Positions 53,456 through 63,139 of a stretch of DNA of 64,000 nucleotides are shown here, one piece after another; position 1 is the stretch's first letter, and every line of letters starts with the position of its first letter. Location of the stretch: NCBI GenBank assembly GCA_009684515.1, contig WKKS01000004.1, positions 62,001 through 126,000 of the forward strand, written 5' to 3'. The position numbers were made by a program, and so were the translations under genes. Under the pieces are notes generated by a model. That model worked only from the letters and a program-made list of their open reading frames with translations, was not told the DNA's origin and did no database searches. This DNA is from Geobacter sp. (lineage in GTDB: Bacteria > Desulfobacterota > Desulfuromonadia > Geobacterales > Pseudopelobacteraceae).

Positions 53456-54765
53456 TGTTCAGCCCTCCTTTTCATCCGGTCGTTGTCCTCCGGTGTCAGC
53501 GAGATGGCATCGTCGAAGTCCGACAACAACCTTTCGATGCCGGTTGCCGCATACTCCTCCGTCCCTTCCAGATTGAGTTCCAGCTTGCAATCGGCACAAT
53601 TACGGTCGCAGAAGATCGGCTTGTAGTTATCCGGCTCCTGATAGGTGGTGATAACCCCTTCGTAGTTGCGCAGCACCACCTTGTTTGTGGCCAGTGTAAT
53701 CAGGTAGTTCGGCATGACCGGAATCTTGCCGCCACCTCCGGGCGCATCGATGACGTAAGTCGGGATGGCAAAGCCGCTGGTATGCCCGATCAGGCTTTCC
53801 ATAATCTCGACCCCCTTCCCGACCGGGGTGCGGAAGTGGGACAATCCTTCCGACAGGTCACACTGGTACAGATAATATGGACGGACCCGATTCTCCACCA
53901 TCCGCTGCACCAGAGTTTTGATAATCATCGGGCAGTCATTCACCCCGGCCAGCAGAACGGTCTGGTTACCCAGAGGAATGCCGGCGTTGGCCAGCCTGGA
54001 TAGCGCTTCCCTGGCCGAAGCGGTCACCTCCCGCGGGTGGTTGAAGTGGGTGTTGAGCCAAACCGGGTGATATTTTTTCAGGACGTTGATCAGGTTGTCT
54101 GTAATCCGGTATGGAAGCACGACCGGCATGCGGCTGCCGATCCGGATCACCTGCACATGCTGGATGGCGCTCAGTTCACCGAGAATCCAGTCCAGATATT
54201 CGTCGGAAAGCATCAGCGGATCTCCACCCGACAGCAGCACATCACGCACAACCGGTGTATTCCGGATGTATTCCAATCCCTGGTTGATCTCGTCGCGGCT
54301 CGGGATGGAATCTTTGTCGCCAACCTTCCGTTTGCGCGTGCAGTGCCGGCAGTACATGGAGCAGATGTTGCTGATATGGAAAAGCACCCGGTCCGGATAA
54401 CGGTGGGTAATTCCGGGCGCCGGGCTGTCGGCGTCCTCATGCAGCGGGTCGGCGTGATCACAGGCGCTCACATCCAGCTCTTCGGGAGACGGGAAGGACT
54501 GCCTGAAAACCGGATCATCGGCATAATTGGCACGGTCGATCAGCGACAGGTAGTAGGGTGTGATGGAGAGCGGAAACTTGGCGATGGTTTCATCGAGCCG
54601 CTCCTTCTCCCCATCGGGAAACCTGATTCCGAGCAGGCGCTCGAAGGTATCTATATCATTAATGGAGTGGCGCAGTTGCCACTTCCAATCCTTCCAATGT
54701 GAAATATTGTTGCTGTTATCAATCTGTTCGGCAATCTTTTGCTGCTTTTTCGTGTAAATAGTCAT
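53452..54765 (-). CDS. ablA: Lysine 2,3-aminomutase AblA (KamA family)
   Basis: 437 residues from ATG 54765, preceded by AAGGAGAG; a TTG just before is possible. Radical SAM, PLP-dependent enzyme that turns L-lysine into beta-lysine. The cluster motif [15 protein letters not shown] is present; [20 protein letters not shown] binds SAM, and [15 protein letters not shown] holds the PLP Lys region. Cysteines near the C-terminus ([12 protein letters not shown]) are the structural zinc site. Oxygen-sensitive chemistry fits an anaerobe. Its partner ablB overlaps it. Confidence 0.93.
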   Translation of the reverse strand: MTIYTKKQQKIAEQIDNSNNISHWKDWKWQLRHSINDIDTFERLLGIRFPDGEKERLDETIAKFPLSITPYYLSLIDRANYADDPVFRQSFPSPEELDVSACDHADPLHEDADSPAPGITHRYPDRVLFHISNICSMYCRHCTRKRKVGDKDSIPSRDEINQGLEYIRNTPVVRDVLLSGGDPLMLSDEYLDWILGELSAIQHVQVIRIGSRMPVVLPYRITDNLINVLKKYHPVWLNTHFNHPREVTASAREALSRLANAGIPLGNQTVLLAGVNDCPMIIKTLVQRMVENRVRPYYLYQCDLSEGLSHFRTPVGKGVEIMESLIGHTSGFAIPTYVIDAPGGGGKIPVMPNYLITLATNKVVLRNYEGVITTYQEPDNYKPIFCDRNCADCKLELNLEGTEEYAATGIERLLSDFDDAISLTPEDNDRMKRRAEQ

Positions 54766-54787
54766 CAACTCTCCTTTTAAACCTGTT

Positions 54788-56062
54788 TCATTTTCTGTAA
54801 GCGCGCTTTTTGTTTTTTTTGCGCTTGCTGCTGCTCCTCTTTTTCACTTTCTTTTTTAGCGATTTCTTTTTGCTGCTCTTTTTAGCCTTTTTTACGTGCT
54901 TGCCTTTGGCGCTTTTTTTTTTGTAAACACGGCAGGATTTTTTTTTGGTTTTTCTTGCTTGCGCCTTTCGCTCAACCTTCACCAGGTCGTTCAGCAACTC
55001 TCTGGTTTCCAGAAGCTTCGGATCAGCCTTTTTAGCGGCTTCCAGATATTTACGCGCATCTGCAAGTTTGCCGGTTTTGATGCACACCTTGCCGATCCCT
55101 TTCAGCGCCTTTGCAAAATCAGCCTTCAATGCCAGCGCTCTCTGGTATTCACTGATCGAATCGTCATACTCCTTCCTGAATTCATGCATCAGTCCCAGCC
55201 GAAAGTGGCTGTTGGGATCGTCGGGATAAAGTGAGACCCCTTCTTTCAGAAGAGCAAACAGCTCATCATGCTTCCTCATTTTTACGTATATGGAAATCAG
55301 CGCGTTCCTGGCGGAAACATCATCCTTGTTCAGCCGGAGCACGGTCCGGTAATGTTTGATGGCCTCGTTCCCATTCCCTTTTTTTGTGTAAAGGGCCGCT
55401 AACTCCTTGTGCGCCTCCAGGTTATCCGGCGCTAGTTTGATCGCTTCCAGATATTCCTTTATGGCCTCCTGATATTTTTTATCCCTCTCAAAGGCCCTCG
55501 CCAGCTTGAAATGCAGCAGCGGGTTATCACTGTAGATTGTCAGCAGTTCCCGATATTCAAGGATAGCCTGCGTAAAGTCTCCGTCCAGAGTGTAGATATC
55601 CGCCAGATGCCTGCGGGCGTCGCCGTTTTTGGCACCCAGCCTGACAGACTGCCTGAATTGATCTTCCGCTTCATCCAGCATTCCCTGCCGCTCGTATAAA
55701 ACCCCGAGCGTGTAACGGATGTCACTCTTGCCACCATCGATGCCGATCAGTTTCCGGTAAGTATCCGCCGCCTGTTCGTCCTGTCCGGCGGCCATCTGGG
55801 CATCACCCAGCTTCTGCAGGGATTCAATCCGTCCGGGATGCTCCTTGAGCGAGGCCTGATAGGAAGCGATGGCCTGATCATATTCACGCGCCAGGAGATG
55901 CTGATCCCCCTGTCGGATCAATTCATCACCCGCAGACGGCGACTGACCGGAACCCGGCGCGCCAGCCTCGCGGCAGCGGTCTGGCTGTTCCGCTCCCCAG
56001 GCAAAGCCGCTGGCGGCAACCGCCAGCATGGTTAGAAAAAGTATCCGGCAAAATGTATTCAT
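54788..56062 (-). CDS. Exported TPR protein with lysine-rich C-terminal tail
   Basis: 424 residues from ATG 56062 (AAAGGAAC upstream). A signal peptide ([19 protein letters not shown]) is followed by about nine tetratricopeptide repeats (residues 45-350; for example [39 protein letters not shown]). The last 60 or so residues are almost only Lys, Arg and Ser ([20 protein letters not shown] and on), like histone H1 tails, and are encoded by A-rich codons. TPR domains bind partner proteins; the tail could bind polyanions such as lipopolysaccharide or nucleic acid. It lies 22 bp upstream of ablA. Confidence 0.85.
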   Translation of the reverse strand: MNTFCRILFLTMLAVAASGFAWGAEQPDRCREAGAPGSGQSPSAGDELIRQGDQHLLAREYDQAIASYQASLKEHPGRIESLQKLGDAQMAAGQDEQAADTYRKLIGIDGGKSDIRYTLGVLYERQGMLDEAEDQFRQSVRLGAKNGDARRHLADIYTLDGDFTQAILEYRELLTIYSDNPLLHFKLARAFERDKKYQEAIKEYLEAIKLAPDNLEAHKELAALYTKKGNGNEAIKHYRTVLRLNKDDVSARNALISIYVKMRKHDELFALLKEGVSLYPDDPNSHFRLGLMHEFRKEYDDSISEYQRALALKADFAKALKGIGKVCIKTGKLADARKYLEAAKKADPKLLETRELLNDLVKVERKAQARKTKKKSCRVYKKKSAKGKHVKKAKKSSKKKSLKKKVKKRSSSKRKKNKKRAYRK

Positions 56063-56618
56063 CAAGGTTCCTTTCAATCATGCCTGTTCAAGGCAAATAA
56101 AAATCTTCAACATGCATCGCACCCCGCATCCAAACCGGTCTGCCAGACACGGTAATTCCCATAACCGGTTACCGGCTTTGGAAACAGCCGGACTCATCCT
56201 TCTTGATGAATCCGCTTCTGGAACGACCGACGGTAATTTTTCGAAAAGCGTGACGCTCTGGTTGCAGATTCCGGACATCAAATGCCAGGATTACCGCAGA
56301 AGAGACCGCTCCCCGGTACCGTTATGATTCAGTGGGGGTCAAGTGCAAGGTCGTTGCGCTGGGTATTATTTGCAGTACAAATTATTTGGTTAACATATTA
56401 TTTGACATAGGCATTATATGTACACCAACTACTTATTGTCAACCCTCCGGCCGACTCCTAGCCCATAACAATCTGATACAAAAGATTTTTTTATCAGACC
56501 AAAGGGCACTCCCTGCCTGCAACTTGCAGAAACAGACTCGACAAAAATCTTTTTTTTCGGACAATCCATCTGAAGATTTTATTATGTCATGCCATAGAAG
56601 CCGGAAGAGTGCTCTACC
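56063..56618. other. AT-rich stretch without a recognisable gene
   Basis: No supported gene in about 550 bp. CCGGCT and AGCCGG near 56170-56190 form a hairpin without T-tract. Two similar tracts, near 56478 (AAAAGATTTTTTTATCAG) and near 56540 (ACAAAAATCTTTTTTTTCGG), recur about 65 bp apart. A plus-strand frame of 96 codons at 56332 has no family-like sequence. I see no cobalamin riboswitch core here, although cob genes follow. Confidence 0.4.
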
Positions 56619-56647
56619 TTGACATGCCGCCTGATTCAGACTACAAG
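56619..56647 (+). promoter_or_regulatory. Promoter of the cbiF-cbiG group
   Basis: Perfect TTGACA (56619-56624), 17-nt spacer, TACAAG (56642-56647). Transcription would begin about 40 nt before the cbiF ATG, leaving no room for a cobalamin riboswitch. Confidence 0.6.
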
Positions 56648-56690
56648 AACAGTGGAACCTGCTGAATTTACAAAAGGGATGGAGAGTTTA

Positions 56691-57470
56691 ATGGCCGCCA
56701 TAGTATCATTTGTCGGTGCCGGACCCGGCGCCGCCGACCTTATAACCGTTCGCGGAGCGCGCCAGTTGCGGCACGCCGACGTAGTTATCTTTGCCGGCAG
56801 CCTGGTGGATCGAGAACTGGTCCGCCGCTACGCAACCAAGGCCGATGTCTACGATTCAGCCGGCATGACCTTGACCGAAGTCATCACGGTCATGATGGAT
56901 GCCATCGCCTCGGAGCGGAGCGTCGTCCGGCTGCACACCGGCGACCCCTGCATCTACGGAGCCATTCAGGAACAGATGGAGGCGCTTGACCGCCTGGGGA
57001 TCGAATACCAGGTTGTGCCGGGTGTAACCAGCGCCTTTGCAGCAGCCGCCGCCCTCAAGCAGGAATTGACCCTGCCGGAACTCTCCCAGACCGTCATCTT
57101 TACCCGTGTTGAGGGGCGTACACCGGTGCCGGAGAAGGAACGACTGAACGAAATCGCCCGGATAGGAGCAACCCTGGTGATTTATCTTTCGGTCGGGATG
57201 ATCGAAAAAGTCGTCGATCAACTGCTGCAGGGTGCATATACGAGTGACACCGCTGCCGCGATTGTCTGCCGGGCCTCCTGGGAAGACGAGCAGATCATCC
57301 AGGGCACTCTGGCTGACATTGCCGAAAAAGTACGCAAGGCCGGCATCGACCGCCAGGCGCTGATCATCGTCGGCGATGTGCTGGCGGCCCGCCGCGAAGG
57401 GCTAAAAGCCAAATCACTGCTTTACGACGATGGTTTTTCGCACGGCTATCGGGAAAGCGTTGTGGTCTGA
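56691..57470 (+). CDS. cbiF: Cobalt-precorrin-4 C11-methyltransferase (CbiF/CobM)
   Basis: 259 residues from ATG 56691, preceded by GGAG; upstream in-frame codons are part of the promoter. SAM-dependent tetrapyrrole methylase: SFVGAGPGAADLITVRGARQ is the N-terminal glycine loop, YDSAGMTLTEVITVM and LHTGDPCIYGAIQEQMEAL form the active-site region, and VVPGVTSAFAAAAAL with QTVIFTRVEGRTPVPEKE are typical of the C11 enzyme. It belongs to the anaerobic cobalamin route. One base separates it from cbiG. Confidence 0.93.
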   Translation: MAAIVSFVGAGPGAADLITVRGARQLRHADVVIFAGSLVDRELVRRYATKADVYDSAGMTLTEVITVMMDAIASERSVVRLHTGDPCIYGAIQEQMEALDRLGIEYQVVPGVTSAFAAAAALKQELTLPELSQTVIFTRVEGRTPVPEKERLNEIARIGATLVIYLSVGMIEKVVDQLLQGAYTSDTAAAIVCRASWEDEQIIQGTLADIAEKVRKAGIDRQALIIVGDVLAARREGLKAKSLLYDDGFSHGYRESVVV

Positions 57471-57471
57471 G

Positions 57472-58536
57472 ATGCGTACCGCGGTCATCGCCATAACCCG
57501 TAACGGCGCCCGGCTGGGGCAGAAGCTGCGGGAAAGCATGACCGGCACGGAACTTTACGTTTCCGGCCGCTATGCCGGGCAGGCCGGCAGTGTACGGGTC
57601 TGCTTCGAACCGGCCGAACTGAAGAGCACGATCGCCGATCTCTGGAAAAAATATGACGGCTTCGTCTTCATCATGGCCGCCGGTATTGTGGTGCGCATGA
57701 TCGCCCCGTTACTGGAATCCAAGGAGACTGACCCGGCCGTAGTGGTAATGGATGATTGCGGCACATTTGCAATTTCGCTTCTCTCCGGGCATCTGGGGGG
57801 AGCCAACGAACTGGCCGAACGTTGCGCTTTTATTTGCGGCTCACGGCCGGTGGTCACCACCGCCACCGATGTCAACCACCTCCCCTCCTTCGACATGCTG
57901 GCCAAAGAACAGGGTTGGCTGATTGATGACATCTCGCAGGTCAAGCAGCTCAATACCCTGCTGCTGGATGAAGAAGAGATCGCGATTGTCGATCCTAGCG
58001 GAACGACACGCTGCTGGCTGCATGGCCGCTGCAAAGCATCATATTATGACACCTTCGCCGAAGCGGTTCGCAGCCAGGCCCGAGGCTACCTGTTCGTTAC
58101 CAACCGCTACCTCCCCCCGCAAACACTCCCGGCCAATCTGCTGATCCTGCGTCCCCGCAACCTCGTATTGGGGATTGGCTGCAACCGCGGCACCCCGGCG
58201 GATGAGATCGAAGCATTTGTCAGCAGCCATCTCAAGCGCATCTTCCTTTCAGCAAAAAGCGTCTGCTGCATCGCCTCGGCCGCCGCAAAAAGCAATGAAA
58301 CCGGACTGCTGGAATATGCCGGGCGCCTCGGCGCACGCTTCCGTTGCTACGACAGCGAGGAACTGAACCAAGTCCGGTTTCCATCGCCGCCATCGGCGTA
58401 TGCGCTGGCAGCCGTCGGGAGCGCCGGAGTGGCTGAACCGGCCGCTATCCTGGCTTCAGGCGGCAACCGGCTGCTGCTGAAAAAAGTTAAATCCGAAAAC
58501 GTCACCCTGGCGGTGGCTGAACTCAAGGAAAGCTGA
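57472..58536 (+). CDS. cbiG: Cobalt-precorrin-5A hydrolase CbiG
   Basis: 354 residues from ATG 57472. It opens the ring lactone of cobalt-precorrin-5A and releases acetaldehyde. The N-terminal domain has FIMAAGIVVRMIAPLLESKE and SLLSGHLGGANELAERCA; the C-terminal domain has LVLGIGCNRGTPADEIEAFV and VRFPSPPSAYALAAVGSAGV with VAEPAAILASGGN. Both domains are complete. It follows cbiF directly, the next enzyme in the pathway; the remaining cob genes are not in this window. Confidence 0.93.
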   Translation: MRTAVIAITRNGARLGQKLRESMTGTELYVSGRYAGQAGSVRVCFEPAELKSTIADLWKKYDGFVFIMAAGIVVRMIAPLLESKETDPAVVVMDDCGTFAISLLSGHLGGANELAERCAFICGSRPVVTTATDVNHLPSFDMLAKEQGWLIDDISQVKQLNTLLLDEEEIAIVDPSGTTRCWLHGRCKASYYDTFAEAVRSQARGYLFVTNRYLPPQTLPANLLILRPRNLVLGIGCNRGTPADEIEAFVSSHLKRIFLSAKSVCCIASAAAKSNETGLLEYAGRLGARFRCYDSEELNQVRFPSPPSAYALAAVGSAGVAEPAAILASGGNRLLLKKVKSENVTLAVAELKES

Positions 58537-59537
58537 TGCCCATAACAAACCTGCCCCTGATTGCCATTACCATGGGTGACCCCTGCGGAGTCGGCCCCGA
58601 AATCATCATCAAAGCGCTGCAGTCACCACAAATTTCCAATATCTGCCGACCATTCGTAATCGGCGACAAACTGGCCATGGAACGAGCGTTGGCACTCTGC
58701 GAATCAAAACTCGAAATCCATGAGATATCCGAGCCAGAGGAAGCCGCTTCAGCGCCTCCTGAAGCCGTCGCTCTGCTGGTGCTGTCCCAACTGTCAGAAT
58801 TTGATCAGCAATACGGCCAGCCGGGAGTTGCGGCCGGAGATGCGGTTTTCCGTTACATCTGCACTGCCGCCAGATTCTGTCAGGACGGCCGGGTAGCCGC
58901 CATGGCGACTGCCCCGATCAGCAAGGAGGCCATGCATCGCGCCGGCCATGATTACCCCGGCCATACCGAGTTATTGGCCGAACTGTGCGGAACGGATGAT
59001 TTTGTGATGATGCTGGCGGGAGATGTGCTGCGGGTCAGCCTGGTGACGATCCATGAAGCACTGGCGGATGTTCCCCGACTGGTGACCTTTGATCAGGTTT
59101 TGAAAACGATCCGCATTACTTCTGAAGGAGTCAGGCGACTGACGGGGAAATCGAACCCGAAACTGGCGGTGCTGGCGCTTAACCCCCATTGCGGAGAGAG
59201 TGGCAAGTTCGGCAATGAGGAGCGGGAGATTATCACTCCCGCCATAGAGCAGGCTCGCACTGAAGGAATAAACGCCGAGGGGCCCCACTCGGCCGACACC
59301 CTCTTCCACTTCGCCCAGCAGGGCGCCTATGACGGCGTGGTGGCCATGTACCACGACCAGGGGCTGATCCCGCTCAAGATGCTGCACTTCGATGACGGCG
59401 TCAACATCACACTGGGATTGCCGATCATCCGCACCTCGGTCGATCACGGCACCGCCTACAATCTGGCCGGCACGGGAAAGGCCTCGGAAAAGAGCCTGCT
59501 GGCGGCGATCAAGATGGCGGTTGGGATGGTGAGGTAA
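58536..59537 (+). CDS. pdxA: 4-hydroxythreonine-4-phosphate dehydrogenase PdxA
   Basis: 333 residues (E. coli 329). NAD-dependent enzyme of the DXP-dependent vitamin B6 route. Motifs: ITMGDPCGVGPEIIIKAL, ATAPISKEAMHRAGHDYPGH with metal-binding His, LALNPHCGESGKFGNEE, YHDQGLIPLKMLHFDDGVN and TSVDHGTAYNLAGTGKASE. The ATG shares one base with the cbiG stop (TGATG). PLP is a cofactor for several enzymes in this window, but no specific link is needed. Confidence 0.94.
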   Translation: MPITNLPLIAITMGDPCGVGPEIIIKALQSPQISNICRPFVIGDKLAMERALALCESKLEIHEISEPEEAASAPPEAVALLVLSQLSEFDQQYGQPGVAAGDAVFRYICTAARFCQDGRVAAMATAPISKEAMHRAGHDYPGHTELLAELCGTDDFVMMLAGDVLRVSLVTIHEALADVPRLVTFDQVLKTIRITSEGVRRLTGKSNPKLAVLALNPHCGESGKFGNEEREIITPAIEQARTEGINAEGPHSADTLFHFAQQGAYDGVVAMYHDQGLIPLKMLHFDDGVNITLGLPIIRTSVDHGTAYNLAGTGKASEKSLLAAIKMAVGMVR

Positions 59538-59588
59538 TAGTGAGCTTTCCGCTTGCACTCACCGCCCGTTTTTCGTAGACTCCACCCC

Positions 59589-60668
59589 ATGACAACCTTC
59601 GAAACCATATCCGCAAAAGTCCGCGCCGGTCAGCGTATTTCCGCTGACGAGGCGCTGTTTCTGTTCGCTTCCAATGATCTGCTGGCCATCGGTGAACTGG
59701 CCGCCCTGGCCAACGAACGCAAAAACGGCCGCAAGGTCTACTTCAACGTCAACCGCCATATCAACCCGACCAATATCTGCGTTAATCGCTGCGCTTTCTG
59801 CGCCTTCTCCCGCACTGCCGGGGATGAGGGTGCCTATACGCTGGCGCTAAATGAAATCTGTCGCAGGGCCGTGGAAGCTGAAACGGAAGGGGCTACCGAG
59901 GTCCATATGGTCGGCGGACTGCATCCTGACCTGGCTTTCGAGTTCTACGAAGAGGCACTGGCCGCCATCCGCCAGGCGGCGCCTGCTCTGCATATCAAGG
60001 CTTTCACTGCGGTCGAGATCGAATACTTTTCGCGTATTTCGGGGCTTTCAATTGAGCAGATCCTGCTGCGCCTGAAAGCGGCCGGACTGGGATCGATGCC
60101 GGGTGGCGGAGCCGAGATACTGGTGGAGGAGGTCCGACAGAAGATCTGTCCGGAGAAAATTTCCGGGGCGCACTGGCTGGAAATCATTCGTCTGGCTCAT
60201 CTGTCTGGCCTGAAAACCAACGCCACCATGCTATACGGCCACCTGGAAACTCCTGCCGACCGCGTGGCACACATGGAGATGCTGCGAAATTTGCAGGACG
60301 AGACCGGCGGTTTCCAGGCTTTCATCCCGCTGGCCTTCCAGCCGGAAAATTCCGACCTGAAGCTTGATATCAAGGGCACCTCCGGCCTGGATGATCTGAA
60401 GACGCTGGCAATCGCCCGTATTTTCCTGGACAACTTTGATCACATCAAAGCCTACTGGGTCATGCTGGGGGAAAAAATCGCCCAGGTTTCACTGGCTTTC
60501 GGGGTCAACGACCTGGACGGCACAGTTGTTGAGGAAAAGATTGGCCACGACGCAGGCGCCCAGAGCCCGCAATCCCTGACCAAAGATGGGATCATCCGCC
60601 TAATCAGAAAAGCCGGAAAAACTCCAGTGGAACGGGATACGCTCTACAATCCGATCCGCAGTTTTTGA
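59589..60668 (+). CDS. mqnE: Aminofutalosine synthase MqnE
   Basis: 359 residues from ATG 59589; no ribosome binding site is seen, and a TTG at 59553 is the only in-frame alternative. Radical SAM enzyme joining 3-[(1-carboxyvinyl)oxy]benzoate to the adenosyl group in the futalosine menaquinone pathway. The cluster motif CVNRCAFCAFSR is near residue 67; EVHMVGGLHPDLAFEFYEEA, GSMPGGGAEILVEEVRQKI and GLKTNATMLYGHLE are typical of MqnE (CofH-like) proteins. It confirms that menaquinone is made by this route, in line with the UbiD-A-X-like genes. Confidence 0.9.
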   Translation: MTTFETISAKVRAGQRISADEALFLFASNDLLAIGELAALANERKNGRKVYFNVNRHINPTNICVNRCAFCAFSRTAGDEGAYTLALNEICRRAVEAETEGATEVHMVGGLHPDLAFEFYEEALAAIRQAAPALHIKAFTAVEIEYFSRISGLSIEQILLRLKAAGLGSMPGGGAEILVEEVRQKICPEKISGAHWLEIIRLAHLSGLKTNATMLYGHLETPADRVAHMEMLRNLQDETGGFQAFIPLAFQPENSDLKLDIKGTSGLDDLKTLAIARIFLDNFDHIKAYWVMLGEKIAQVSLAFGVNDLDGTVVEEKIGHDAGAQSPQSLTKDGIIRLIRKAGKTPVERDTLYNPIRSF

Positions 60669-61711
60669 TGTTCTCCCTGTCGCCATCCCTGGATGCCGGG
60701 GATGCATCGGCAAACCTTAGCAAGCTGCTGGCGGATCACATCGATGCCAGCCGTTTCGAATCAGCAATCCTCCGCCTGCAAAAAAATTTCGACAGCTACT
60801 GCAGCACCTGCCCGACGCCCTTCATCGCACCGGGTTCGTTCGTCACACCGGAAATCCGCAGGCAAAGCGAGCTTTATCTGCCGATGGAGCAAATCGAGCA
60901 GGCTTTCAACCGGCTTTACCGCGCCGCACTGCGTTATTCCCCGATCCTCTCAAGTGCAGTTTTTCACAATTCACTGAGCTGGGCCGATGTTTTTGTTGAG
61001 CTGCCGCCACACTTGCAGTTGCGGGTCAATCCTGCTTATCTGCTGGAACGTCTGATAACCAACCGGGAGCTGTTGACCGGGTTTCTGTTCGCATCCTTCC
61101 TCCCGAGCCGCTTTTACGGTGGTTTTGGCCGCTATCCAAAGCAGCTGGCGTACATCCGCGACAGGTTTACGGGACGATACAGGTCGCGGCTGCGCTGCCT
61201 CGATGCCGCTTGTGGAACCGGCGAGGATAGTTACGGCTTGGCGAATCTTTTTGATCAAATTGGATTTGATGCTGAATTGCTGCGAATGGAGGGGTGGACC
61301 ATCGAGCCGCTGGAGGTCTGGGCTGCCGCGCATTGCTGCTTTCCGTGTGACCGTCAGCGCGAGGCGCGCTTTAGGGCGGAGACTGCACGGCTGTTTGAAC
61401 GGGGATACGACTCGAACATCCGCTTCAGCTGCGTCAATTTGAGAAGGATACCATCTTCGGAACCATTTGATCTGATCCTCTGCAACGGTCTGCTGGGAGG
61501 CCCGATTGTCAACCAGTTGCCAGAGCTGAAGCTGGTGGCGGGCAATCTGGCCAGCCTGCTGGCGCCGGGCGGGATTCTGCTGGCAGCAGATACTTTCCAT
61601 GACGGCTGGAAACAGAAATGCCCGCAGCGGATGCTGCGGGCATTGTTTGAAGCAAACGGCTTGAAAACCTTTCAGGCCGGAGAAGGGATCGGCGGGCTAA
61701 AACCTGATTAG
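60668..61711 (+). CDS. CheR-like SAM-dependent methyltransferase
   Basis: 347 residues from ATG 60668, which overlaps the mqnE stop (TGATG). The C-terminal 200 residues are a CheR-like class I methyltransferase: RLRCLDAACGTGEDSYGLAN is the SAM loop, FSCVNLRRIPSSEPFDLILC a middle motif, and ASLLAPGGILLAADTFHDGW the late strand. The N-terminal 150 residues (SNQ... CPTPFIAPGSFVTPEIRRQS; ALRYSPILSSAVFHNSLSW) are not recognised. No chemoreceptor or other che gene is nearby. Its 3' end overlaps the fabH 3' end by 15 bp. Confidence 0.72.
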   Translation: MFSLSPSLDAGDASANLSKLLADHIDASRFESAILRLQKNFDSYCSTCPTPFIAPGSFVTPEIRRQSELYLPMEQIEQAFNRLYRAALRYSPILSSAVFHNSLSWADVFVELPPHLQLRVNPAYLLERLITNRELLTGFLFASFLPSRFYGGFGRYPKQLAYIRDRFTGRYRSRLRCLDAACGTGEDSYGLANLFDQIGFDAELLRMEGWTIEPLEVWAAAHCCFPCDRQREARFRAETARLFERGYDSNIRFSCVNLRRIPSSEPFDLILCNGLLGGPIVNQLPELKLVAGNLASLLAPGGILLAADTFHDGWKQKCPQRMLRALFEANGLKTFQAGEGIGGLKPD

Positions 61712-62680
61712 GAGTCCGCCCCAGGTCAGTCCGCCGCCAAAACCCATCGTCAGGACCAGATGTCCCGGCTTGATCGTTCCGTTGCGCAGGTTTTCATCCA
61801 GCACCAGGGCAACCGAGGCTGCCGAGGTATTGCCGCAGCGGTCAAGATTTAGCAGGAAGCGTTCTTTTGGAAAACCGCTTTTTTTAGAGATAAAGTCGAT
61901 CATGCGGATATTGGCCTGATGAGGGATGATGTAATCCAGATCAGCCGGGGTGATACCCGCTTTTGCGCAAAGCTTGTTGATGATGTCGGGAATAACTTCG
62001 GTTGCAAAAACGTAGACCTGCTTGCCCGCCATCTGAAAATAGATCTCGCGGGCGTCAATGGTTTCAGCAGTGACCGGAGCGCGGGAACCGGAGGAAGGCA
62101 CCTGAATCAGCGGCCAACCCTTGCCGTCACTGCGCATATAGGTATGCTGGACACCGACTTTTTCGTCACCGCCGCTGGTCAGGATGGCTGCGCCGGCGCC
62201 GTCGCCGAAAAGCGGGCAGCTGTTCTTGTCGTTGAAATCGAGGATTTTGGAGTACGTGTCGGCACCAATCGCCATGACGGTTTTGTACTTGCCGCATTTG
62301 ATAAAGTTGTCGGCAATCTCCAACGCATAAACAAAGCTTGAACAGACCGCGTTGACATCGAATGCAAAGGCATTCTTGGCACCAATGTTCTCCTGCACTA
62401 TACAGCCGGTGGAGGGAAGGCTCATGTCTGGAGTGGATGTTCCGATGATGATGCAGTCCAGTTCGGAAGCGTCAATCCCGGCCGCTTCCAGCGCGTTTTT
62501 GGCCGCAATGGTGGCCAGATCGGAAGTGGCTTGATCAGCGTGGGCGAAGCGGCGCTCGCGGATACCGGTGCGAGAAAAAATCCACTCATCGGCGTTTTCC
62601 ACCAGATAATCAAAATGACTGTTAGGTATGACCCGGTCCGGCATGCATGATCCGCTGCCGATGATTTTAGATACGATCAT
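61697..62680 (-). CDS. fabH: 3-oxoacyl-ACP synthase III (FabH)
   Basis: 327 residues (E. coli 317). Condenses acetyl-CoA with malonyl-ACP to start fatty acid synthesis. The catalytic triad is seen in FDVNAVCSSFVYALEIAD (Cys), IIPHQANIRMIDFI (His) and LDRCGNTSAASVAL (Asn). N-terminal IIGSGSCMPDRVIPN and ERRFAHADQATSDLA are family typical. A ribosome binding site GGGGAG precedes the ATG. It converges with the CheR-like gene. It stands alone, apart from a fab cluster, so it may be one of several copies. Confidence 0.93.
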   Translation of the reverse strand: MIVSKIIGSGSCMPDRVIPNSHFDYLVENADEWIFSRTGIRERRFAHADQATSDLATIAAKNALEAAGIDASELDCIIIGTSTPDMSLPSTGCIVQENIGAKNAFAFDVNAVCSSFVYALEIADNFIKCGKYKTVMAIGADTYSKILDFNDKNSCPLFGDGAGAAILTSGGDEKVGVQHTYMRSDGKGWPLIQVPSSGSRAPVTAETIDAREIYFQMAGKQVYVFATEVIPDIINKLCAKAGITPADLDYIIPHQANIRMIDFISKKSGFPKERFLLNLDRCGNTSAASVALVLDENLRNGTIKPGHLVLTMGFGGGLTWGGLLIRF

Positions 62681-62815
62681 TTTCTCCCCGATTCCGTCCG
62701 CTTAACGAACGAATTTCATTCTTACTAAAGCTTTTCAGCTATACCACAGAATAACGCTGTTTGTCAATTTGAATACACTGGCAGTGTGGCGATATAGACA
62801 CAGCCATCCTCATGC

Positions 62816-63139
62816 TTAATTTCCTTCACGGAACCTGAGAATATCTGCCAATGAAAATGCCCAGACCACAAAAAAGGCGGCCAGGACCCCCTTTCCAAAA
62901 CCACTGGCACCGTCCAGCGCCTTGATGACCTCGGACGGTGATATGCTGATGGCGCCTCCGGCAATCTGTGAAGCAATTACGGGCGACAGTCCCCGCAGCA
63001 GCACGAACAATGCCAGCAAAAGAATCAGATTGACCATGACGATCAGAACACCTCCGACTACTTTGCGACCAAGATATAGTTGGCCCAGGCCCGGGAGCAC
63101 CAAGGCAGAAAGGAGCAGAGCGGTCATTTTTCTGTTCAT
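62816..63139 (-). CDS. Small membrane protein
   Basis: 107 residues. The N-terminus reads LLLSALVLPGLGQLYLGRKV, the PGLGQ.YLGR pattern of small TM2-like membrane proteins, followed by a second membrane segment (VLIVMVNLILLLALFVLLRG) and a third near the end (GVLAAFFVVWAFSLADILRF). Function unknown. The ATGA overlap with the upstream inositol monophosphatase gene shows co-translation. Confidence 0.75.
   Translation of the reverse strand: MNRKMTALLLSALVLPGLGQLYLGRKVVGGVLIVMVNLILLLALFVLLRGLSPVIASQIAGGAISISPSEVIKALDGASGFGKGVLAAFFVVWAFSLADILRFREGN

Noticed and set aside
54800-54960. Poly-A/T tracts as a sign of frameshift in the TPR gene
   Set aside because: The tracts encode a continuous lysine-rich tail in frame to a normal stop codon; they are explained by codon content.
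56332-56690. Cobalamin riboswitch before cbiF
   Set aside because: AAGCCGGAAGAG near 56599 loosely recalls part of the motif, but the conserved GCCACTG and B12-box order is absent and the promoter lies too close to the start codon.
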